The notes under the pieces are model-generated. The model saw nothing but the letters and a program-made list of their open reading frames with translations. It had not been told where the DNA came from and did not search any database. Of a stretch of 64,000 nucleotides of DNA, positions 56,903-64,000 are shown piece by piece. The stretch's first letter is position 1, and every line of letters begins with the position of its first letter. This stretch comes from Cricetomys ansorgei (lineage: Eukaryota; Chordata; Mammalia; Rodentia; Nesomyidae), in NCBI GenBank assembly GCA_026225945.1, contig JAMJFZ010003746.1, positions 4,256,001-4,320,000 on the forward strand, in the 5' to 3' direction. Made by a program: the position numbers and the translations under genes.

Positions 56903-57299
56903 GTATTAACCAAATTATCTTTGCTCTTACAAGATTTTAGTGCTAATAACAAAATATAGAATTATTAACATCACACAGCATAGAACTGTTAGTGCTAATT
57001 AATGCATAAATCCAAACTATGTTAAGCGGTTATTTTTGCTTTGATTGTTTTTTAAAAATTAATGCTGCAAGGTTCTATAATGTGCCCCAAAGTATGTGCC
57101 CTATACTATGCTATTCTTCTTTTCTGTGCCCCTGAGTTTCCTATCATTTCTGGATTTCTCTGTTAGACATGACAATTATCTCCAGATAGTTATTTGTTAG
57201 CATGTGAGTTAACGTGTATTAGAGGAGAAGAATGAGATGTCCATTTAAGAGATAAATACTTCTGATTCTTTAAAAAGATTAACGTCATTTGTGGGGGTT

Positions 57300-57820
57300 T
57301 TTTGTTTTTGTTTTTTTTGTTTTTTGTTTGTTTGTTTGTTGTGGTTGAAAAGTCAGTGGATTCTTTATTTCTTCTGGGATGTGGGCTTGAGCTCTTGGTG
57401 CAGTGGGTCCATTTCCTCTTCACCAGCAGAGGCTTCTGTCTTTGCCGGATGGTCCTGTGGGTGGCTGCCATATGCAGATCTGGGCAGTACTTGTTCTTGC
57501 GGATCAGGGCCCTGATGCTGCTAGAGTAGCCAGTACATTCTTGTTGATGGTGGTCCTCACGTAAGACGTGGCTGGTTTTTACTGACCAGATCTGCATTTC
57601 ATGACCACAAGGCCACAGGCTGTACTCCCACAGTCTTGGGGTAAATCAGCCCATTGTAACAGAAGGAGCTATGGGCCTTCAGATTATTGGGCTCAGTGCT
57701 ATACATCTGCTTATTACTCTTGATGAGGAAACTGGAACAGTTCCAAAAGACCATCCGTTGAATTGCAGATGTGCAGATGTGGCTGCGGCTCCTCTCTCTA
57801 TGGTGGCCTGAGAAGGCACC
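57300..57820 (-). pseudogene. RPL28: RPL28 processed pseudogene
   Basis: On the minus strand the sequence reads as intronless ribosomal protein L28. The normal protein is a component of the 60S ribosomal subunit. The ATG is mutated to ACA (57780-57778), followed by SAHL-like codons. Recognisable pieces include [44 protein letters not shown] and VKRK-T. A deletion of about 20 bp near 57617 removes the middle glycine/valine-rich part and shifts frame, and the stop region is altered. An AATAAA lies at 57369-57364. A poly-A remnant, seen as T-rich sequence on the plus strand (57299-57341), marks retrotransposition. It is non-functional as a ribosomal gene. Confidence 0.93.
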
Positions 57821-57859
57821 ATTTGTATTTTATAGTTTATATAGTAGTGTACCTCATTT

Positions 57860-58830
57860 GATCAGCCCATACTCCTTTGAAGATGGATTTTATTGCCCTA
57901 TTTGGGGACTGGAAAGGGGTGGGGTGTCCTGCTGACCTAGTGTGGAACCCCCTGGATTTTACACAGGCCAAGCAAGCACTCTACTGGTGAACTACATCCC
58001 CCAACACAACACGCTTTTGTTCTGTTATTTATTTACTTAGCTATTCAGGAAAGAGTTAAGTAATTTGTGTAAGATCTCTTGACTAGCAACCAGTTCCAGT
58101 GTGTCATGTGATTATCCGTTGTCTTATGCTGTGTTGCCTGCTTGTTACCTTACAAAGGCAGAGTGTGAGGAGACGACTATGAAGCGTAGCATGGGTAGCC
58201 CTGCTGCCTCCCATGCACATAGCCTGTCTCTTGGGCCAGCTCCACTCCATGCCTGCATCTCTCATTGGTGGATGTCTAATGGTCTCCAACGTCCCAGAGT
58301 CTCCGTTACAACTTAGGCTTCACTTTTACATCTTTGTACAATAGCCTGTCAGAGTCTCCTTGCAGGGACTCTGGTCCTGCCTCAGTTGTCTGGCCTCAGC
58401 AACGTTCTGACACCATGGAAAGATTCCATGAATCTCTCAATTTTGTATCTTCCATGCCTGCAAAATCAGTACCATGTAGATGATGCTGTCAAATTGTGCT
58501 GCCAACTGCAGATGGAGCCTGGCCCCTTGAACACAGCAGCTGCAGTAACTTGTGTGTGCCAAGGTCATTGTTTTTGAACAGGGAATCCCTTGAACTGTAT
58601 TTCTTAGTTTAAGCTCTCTCTTTTCAAACAAATAATTCTTTTCACAAATTGATACTTTAAATTGAGGGCCTTGCCCTCAGGATACCTCTGCTGTCTTCGG
58701 GGCAGAGCAGTAAGTTTAACAATTGCAACCTCTCTTCCTAGCAAGCCTTGGCTGCAGCTTTATATTTGCTTATACTCTATGTCTTTCTTTCTTCTTTCTG
58801 CCCCGTTCTTTGTCAGAATCAAATAAATAT
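57860..58830. other. BCL2L13 intron 5: probable old dispersed repeat, unclassified
   Basis: A weak antisense ID-like remnant is at about 57930-58010 (acacaggccaagcaagcact). From 58080 to 58640 strings such as atcagtaccatgtagatgat and cagatggagcctggcccctt look familiar from a rodent interspersed repeat, but I cannot name it. Two frames of 60-70 codons here lack support. Confidence 0.4.
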
Positions 58831-58909
58831 ATGGATAAAGGTAAGCTAGTAGAAGTCATCCTTTCTAATGCTGAAAGCTTCCTAAACATTCCATTACAAA
58901 AACTGCTGA

Positions 58910-59122
58910 GGGCCAGGCTGCAGTGGCACATTAATGCCTTTAATCCCAGCACTTGGGAGGCAGAGGCAGGTGGATCTCTGAGTTCAAGGCCAGTCTGGTC
59001 TTCAGAGTAAGTTCCAGGACAGCCAGGGCTACACAGAAAAACCCTGTATGAAAAATAAAATAAAATAAAAATAATAAAAATAAAATAAAATAATAAAAAA
59101 AAAGAAAAAAAAAAAAAAAACC
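58910..59122 (+). repeat. B1 SINE with long A-rich tail
   Basis: ggccaggctgcagtggcaca to gggctacacagaaaaaccct, then about 80 bp of AAAAT/AAATA and poly-A. Confidence 0.95.
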
Positions 59123-59239
59123 AAAAATTTCTGAGGAAACAATATTCCATATGCAAAATACTGTTGTCTTGAAAGGAAATTACTTAGAATAACAATAAAA
59201 ACGTAAGACTCTTTGCTTAATCTTTATTGTATAATTTTC

Positions 59240-59450
59240 TTTGTTTTTTGAGACAGGGCTTCATGTACTCTAGGCTGCCCTGGAACTCACTGTGTAGCTG
59301 ATGGTCTTGAATTGCTGATCTTCTGTCTCTACCTCCTCAGTGCTAGGATTACAGGCATGTTCCACAATGTCTGGTTTGTGTAGTGCTCAGGATCAAACCC
59401 AGGGCTTTATGCATACTAGACAGTCTACCAACTAAACTATATTCCCTGTC
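59240..59450 (-). repeat. B4 (ID-B1) SINE, antisense
   Basis: ttttgagacagggcttcatg, aggattacaggcatgttcca, then the ID part tgctcaggatcaaacccagg and ctaccaactaaactatattc. Confidence 0.85.
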
Positions 59451-59519
59451 CTTCCTTAATTTTTAACCTAGAAACGTGAATGTGAGACTTTCTTGGAATG
59501 GCTTGGCTCTGAATTCCTT

Positions 59520-59600
59520 TTAACATATATATATATGTTATATTTATATATTATATTATATTTATAACATATATAATATTTCTTATATTAAGAAATATAA
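59520..59600. repeat. AT-rich palindromic tract
   Basis: taacatatatatatatgtta at 59521-59540 is a perfect palindrome and is followed by further TATA-rich repeats (atatttataacatatataa). It could extrude as a cruciform. Confidence 0.85.
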
Positions 59601-59719
59601 AAATGCAGAATACTAAAAAAATAATTGGGTTTTAGATCATATAGAATACTTGTGGGTAGTACAGTTGATAATAGATGAGTTGTAGAAATAACTTAAGTTT
59701 TCTTGTTCTTGTTTTTTGA

Positions 59720-60135
59720 AACAGTGTTTTATTTAGCTCAGACTAATTGCAGACTGTGTTGCCAGGGATGAGCTTGACTTCTAAGCTTCCAGTTATTAAC
59801 ATGTAATCTTCCGGGATTACAAGCTTGAACCACCACCACCTAGTTTTATGTGTTGCTTCATAGATGCTAACCAAACACTCTTCCAACTGAGCTACATCCT
59901 TAGCCCTATTAAAAAGTAACTCTTGATGCTTCTTGTATAGGAAAATAAGTTTGTATGTACAGATAATCCTACATTGTGCTTAAAAAACTAATGCTCCTGA
60001 ATTGGGCATGGTTGATATATCTGTAATGCCAGCAGTTGGCAGGTACAGTCAAGGACATCAGGAGTTTAGGATCATTTTCAGCTATGTGATGATCTCCAGG
60101 CCAGCCTGGGCTACATGAGACTGTCTTAAACAAAA
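59720..60135. repeat. Antisense B4-like and plus-strand B1-like SINEs
   Basis: A diverged antisense copy at 59720-59905 (aaacagtgttttatttagct ... ccaactgagctacatcctta) and a diverged B1-like copy at 60003-60130 (ccagcagttggcaggtacag, gcctgggctacatgagactg). Confidence 0.65.
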
Positions 60136-60204
60136 CAAAAAAAGGAAATATAAACAAAATACATATAAAAATGGGCGGGCCTTAAGGTCCATTAAAAGAT
60201 GTCT

Positions 60205-60690
60205 GTCATAGCTGGGCAGTGGTGGTGCACACCTTCAATTCCTGCAGAGGCAGGCATATCTCTGTGAGTTTGAGGCCAGCCTAGTCTACAGAGTGAGTTC
60301 CAGGATAGCATAGGGAAACCCTGTCTAGAAAAAGAAATCAAAACAAAAAGAGAGGGGAAAAAAAAAGGAAAGAAAGATCTATTAATCAGATGAGTAAGCC
60401 TGGTATAATGATCATTTAATAATTATTATGAGCTGGGTATGCTGGTGCATACGTAATCCCAATACTTGGGAGGTGGAAGTAAGAGGATTGATAGTTCAAG
60501 GTCAGCCTTAGCTCTCTTAAGCAAAACAAAACAGGATGGACAAAATGGCCCAGCAGGTAAAGGTACTTTCCACTAAGCCTAGGACCCACTCGGTGGAAGG
60601 AGAGAATGCACCACCACCACCACCACAACACACAGTGTTATCCTCTGACCTTCACACACACCCCTCCCCAATAAATAAATACATGTAGTT
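60205..60690 (+). repeat. B1 SINE, then B1/RSINE-like composite
   Basis: B1 at 60205-60340 (gctgggcagtggtggtgcac ... ggaaaccctgtctagaaaaa) with a small deletion. A second composite spans 60425-60690 (gagctgggtatgctggtgca, then gacaaaatggcccagcaggt) and contains a short ACC triplet run at 60609-60624. Confidence 0.8.
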
Positions 60691-60719
60691 TTAAAAAATC
60701 AAAATAGTTTGAGGAATGA

Positions 60720-62080
60720 AAGGGGAGGAAATGAATCATACCTGCTAAGACGTGTATCGGCAAGAATATCAGCCAGAGAAAATGCTAGTCCCATAAAGTG
60801 ATGTGTTTGTATTCTGGTTACTGCCATTCAATATTAATTAGAGTGGAAAGGAAAAATCAGAGAATGAAAGCACTGGAGCAGTACTAGGTGAGGACAGACA
60901 GATTAAATGACAGACGGAACTGTAGTAAATAGAAGAACTGTAATCAAAACTAAAAGTGACAGGAATGTGAAAGGTTTTCACATTTATTTACATTTCTGAT
61001 TTATTACATATAAAATGCGATATCTACTTTTTGATACATATGGAAGTGGTAATTTGTAATGGATGAAGGGAGAGGTTATTTTATTTAGTAGTGGCTCATA
61101 AAGTAAGATATTTGCAGTTATTTCCCCAATAGATAATGGGAGATTAGGCATGCCTAACCTCAGAATGTTACACATTTATGGGTTATTATAGGAAATTAGA
61201 GTACTTTGCAGAACAGGACAGCCCAGGCCTCTGAAGTTAATGTGGTAAGGACTTGCAAGACTGATTCTCAAGCCGTCCTTTACTTGCTCCTGCCCAGAGC
61301 GCAGTATTTGGACTAGATACGCAAAACTTTTGTCTTTGTTTTAAATAGCTTGATGTGTTTTCTTTTGCAAAAGGACTGTCTTACTCTTCTTCATAGCCCT
61401 GTTTCCATTAGTGGTAAGAAAGGTTTTAATATATTTTGAGCTGGAGTTCTTTGAGAATGTCAAAAAAATGAAGATGTGTGTCTTATTCTTCCATTCAGAC
61501 TTCAAAGTAGAGTTCCTCTAGGCTGCTTTTAACTGGAGGAAAGACCAAAGAATATTAGCCTGAAGCAGGAACTCATTTTAATGTTCGTTTTTCTTTTGAG
61601 GAAATACTTTGTCATCCCCATTATTTCCTTGCTAATCCAGTAACAAGGAACTGAAATAGATTTCCTCATGCATTCCTTCTTAGGTCATGTTGAGACTTTG
61701 AGATTTTAGGCAAGAGTTTGCATGCAAATGGCTGCCTGACATTAATTTTCTCTTTCTCTTTTCTTCTTCCATCTCCTCCTCCTCCTCTACCTCTAGCTTT
61801 TTTAATTGTGATGCTACGGAGTAAGCCAGAGAGGGCCTCTGTTACCTGCCACTGAGGCATCCCCGGCACTTTGCTTTTCTTTTTCCTTTTTTTTTTTTTT
61901 TTCTCTTCTGTACGCAGTTTTTTTTAAGGAAGGCAGTAGACTCTAGTTAGTTTCTGTTATAAATTATGATTTTAAATATTTAGCCACAGGGTTTTAACTA
62001 GGTATAGTTTATAATACCTCCCTTTTATTTAGTTCTTGATGACTTTCATAAGGTAGCTCATAAGTTTTAAAAGTTATTAT
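60720..62080. other. BCL2L13 intron 5, distal part: no recognisable element
   Basis: About 1.35 kb without SINEs, ending in a polypyrimidine patch (61740-61800, including tcctcctcctcctc) and a T18 run near 61885. No exon-like frame. Confidence 0.5.
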
Positions 62081-62084
62081 TTTG

Positions 62085-62205
62085 CCAGGTGTGATCACAC
62101 CCATAATTTTAGCACTTGGGAGATCAAGGCAAGAGGATTACCACAAGTGTGAAGCCAGCCTGGGCAACAACATGAGACCCTGCTCAAAACTAGCAACAAT
62201 GAAAA
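62085..62205 (+). repeat. B1-like SINE, diverged
   Basis: gccaggtgtgatcacaccca, ttagcacttgggagatcaag and gaagccagcctgggcaacaa. Confidence 0.75.
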
Positions 62206-62659
62206 GTTCTTGTTTTCAAATAGATAATTAAAGCATTTGGTACAAAATGTAAAAATTACAGGAATACTAGAAGCAAAGATAAAACTTTTCCCTCACCTGC
62301 CCTCAATCACCTTGTTCTCTTAAGTGAGTGCTGTTACTAGTTTCTTGTATACCTTTATACAGAGACACTGCAAGTCATATGTGTATGTGTGTGTTGACCT
62401 AAATTTTGGTAAAACTATTGTGTGAATTTCTGCATACATATATTTTACACACTGTTATTTTCACCTAACAACCTTCTCTCCCCCCAACACTTACATGAAA
62501 TTCACAAGCAGTAGCCAGAAAAATTCTAGCAGGAGTTGATGTTTTATCATATTGAGCGTGAAATAGGCACAATCGTGTGTCTGTATTAAAATTCTCAATG
62601 GTTAAACATAAAATCCATCGTAAGAATTAAATTTTATGTTTCTTATGTTTTCACTGAAG

Positions 62660-62803
62660 ATTTTGGTGCCTCTGGTTTTGCTACAACAAACGCTTTTGGA
62701 ATTGACACAGCGTGGTCAAGAGCCTTTGAGTGCACTGCTAAAGTTTGGCGTGACGTATCTGGAAGATCACGCATCAGAGTTCATCGTTCAGCAAGGTGGC
62801 TGG
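62660..62803 (+). CDS. BCL2L13: BCL2L13 exon 6 (BH2-like region)
   Basis: A 144-nt exon in phase 0 throughout. The acceptor is ttttcactgaag and the donor TGG|gtacga. It reads ILVPLVLLQQTLLELTQRGQ, then EPLSALLKFGVTYLEDHASE and FIVQQGGW. The hydrophobic helix and the closing QQGGW form the BH2-like end of the Bcl-2 fold. The next exon, outside the window, should begin with Gly-Thr/Ser-Val-Phe. Without it the anchor cannot be assessed. Confidence 0.95.
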
Positions 62804-62869
62804 GTACGAACTACTTTAAAAAATAGATTTTTTTAAATAAGCCTGTTTTTTAAAGTTTTAAATTTTTTT

Positions 62870-62945
62870 TATTTGCTAGTGGGTCAAACCCATGGTCTTG
62901 TTCATGGTGTGTAAGTATTCTCAGCTGCATCCCTAACCCCAAACC
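62870..62945 (-). repeat. ID-like SINE, antisense
   Basis: gctagtgggtcaaacccatg to cagctgcatccctaacccca, about 65 bp after the exon 6 donor. Confidence 0.6.
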
Positions 62946-63339
62946 TTTTTTGTTTTTTGTTTTGCTTTTTAACAGTATAGTTTATGTTAGTACCGGATGA
63001 CAAGCAATAGAAAGGCTGTTCATACCATTTAAGTTACTAAGATTTTACTTAAATAAATAAATTGATATGTGATACTTTAATGAAACATTTCATGCTGACA
63101 AAAAAATTGGAATAACTAAGAGATGAAGAATAATGAAATGAACATCCATGTGTCTGTCGCCCTAAGAAAAGAGTGAGTTAATGCTTTAGGGTGGCAGGGG
63201 TGATTGAAGTCAGACCACATGCGTAGGCAATGCTGTGCATCTGCATCCCTAGCCCACGAGCTGCCACTTAGGAATGTTCTTTTATTCCCTTCCTGGGTTT
63301 GTTATGTTCCTACTATCTATTACCCCATAAGGCTGACAG

Positions 63340-63562
63340 GTTTTTAAAGTTCTTATTTTTTATTATTTCTAATTATGTGTGTGTGTTTGAATGTTGGTAA
63401 GCAGGTGAGTGCAGGTACCCACAGGGGCTATAGGTGTTGGATTTCTCTGGAGCCAGGATTATAGATAGTTGTGTGCCACCTGATATAGGGCTGGGAATTG
63501 AACTCTGGTCTTCTTGAAGAGCAGTGTCTGCTCTTAACCCCTGAGCCATCTCTCCAAGCCCA
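63340..63562 (-). repeat. B3 SINE, antisense
   Basis: attatgtgtgtgtgtttgaa ... ctgagccatctctccaagcc. Confidence 0.85.
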
Positions 63563-63814
63563 TATTTTCTGAACTTTTAAAGTCCTAGTTTACGTCTATG
63601 TTTATCCTTAGGCAGTAATAATTTTCCTTGAATTTTGTGTATATTGTACTTTCTAGTTTCCTGTAACTTGCGTGTTTCACACAGTGTTGTCATGGTCAGT
63701 GTTTCTTGGCCTTTTTTCACTGTTACCTCACCAATGATCTTTTTTAGCCAGCTTCCTTCTACCATGAAAAAAAATTTAAAGCACAGTTGGAATTTATTCA
63801 AAGAAAATGTTTTT

Positions 63815-64000
63815 AATCGAGCTAGCATAGTGGCATGTGCCCTTAATCCCAGCACCCAGGAGGCAGAAGCAGGTGAATCTCTGAGGCCAGCTTGATCTGC
63901 ATAGCAACACTAGAGCTACACAGAGAAACCCTGTTTCAAAAACCTACACACATGCGCAAAGTTTTAGAGTTGGAGATAGCTCAGTCTGTGAAATGCTTGC
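63815..64000 (+). repeat. B1 SINE and start of an ID/B4 element cut by the window edge
   Basis: B1 at 63815-63945 (gctagcatagtggcatgtgc, cagagaaaccctgtttcaaa), then ttggagatagctcagtctgt at 63970, which looks like an ID head continuing past the window. Confidence 0.8.

Larger units (their letters stand above)
25775..64000 (+). other. BCL2L13: BCL2L13 gene locus (5' part, continues past the window)
   Basis: Non-coding exon 1 and five coding exons are visible. The phases of the joined coding exons (109, 108, 157, 70 and 144 nt) add to 588 nt, exactly 196 codons. Introns are 25900-35408, 35575-50920, 51029-52531, 52689-56832, 56903-62659 and 62804 onward. The C-terminal part with the acidic region, LC3-interacting motif and membrane anchor is outside. 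Introns are SINE-rich. Confidence 0.95.

Noticed and set aside
58101..58577. Two frames of 60-70 codons in BCL2L13 intron 5
   Set aside because: They lie in what looks like an old dispersed repeat, without splice or similarity support.

Overview
The window is nuclear DNA from a rodent. It is packed with B1, B2/B3, ID and B4 SINEs, carries two URR1 elements, and holds parts of two conserved mammalian genes with normal GT-AG introns. Many B1 copies read 'ctgtgagttcgaggcc', and the predicted BCL2L13 residues depart from the house mouse protein as I remember it. A cricetid or other non-Mus muroid is therefore my preferred guess, but the species cannot be fixed from this window. The gene order ATP6V1E1 (minus strand) then BCL2L13 (plus strand) matches human 22q11.2 and mouse chromosome 6.

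Layout. Positions 1-8.1 kb hold the 5' part of ATP6V1E1 on the minus strand: coding exons 3 (524-633), 2 (4341-4406) and 1 (7861-7893), then a CpG-rich promoter with CCAAT, ETS and NRF1 sites. A CLEAR-type E-box (TFEB/TFE3 family) lies in intron 1. From about 8.1 to 25.7 kb is the intergenic space between two divergently transcribed genes. It holds SINEs, an approximately 490-bp palindromic element with arms of about 125 bp (12.58-13.07 kb), and a local tandem array (16.2-21.66 kb). The array has three full units and one truncated unit of about 1.6 kb. Each junction between units is a 30-bp inverted repeat, so each unit has terminal inverted repeats. Two copies of an LTR-like segment in opposite orientation (14.47 and 22.25 kb) flank the array. 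I do not recognise the unit, and it is the most unusual item here.

From 25.7 kb to the end is BCL2L13 on the plus strand: a CpG-island promoter and non-coding exon 1 (ending at 25899), then coding exons 35466-35574, 50921-51028, 52532-52688, 56833-56902 and 62660-62803. The joined phases are consistent and give the first 196 residues, covering the Bcl-2-like N-terminal half through the BH2-like QQGGW. The C-terminal exon or exons, with the tail anchor, lie beyond the window. Introns contain SINEs, old L1 fragments, URR1 copies, microsatellites and a broken RPL28 processed pseudogene (57.3-57.8 kb).

The two genes are not known to share a pathway. ATP6V1E1 encodes a peripheral-stalk subunit of the V-ATPase proton pump. 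BCL2L13 encodes a mitochondrial outer-membrane Bcl-2-family protein linked to apoptosis and mitophagy. No functional protein-coding gene is convincing between them. A short exon-like frame repeated in the array units deserves a check.
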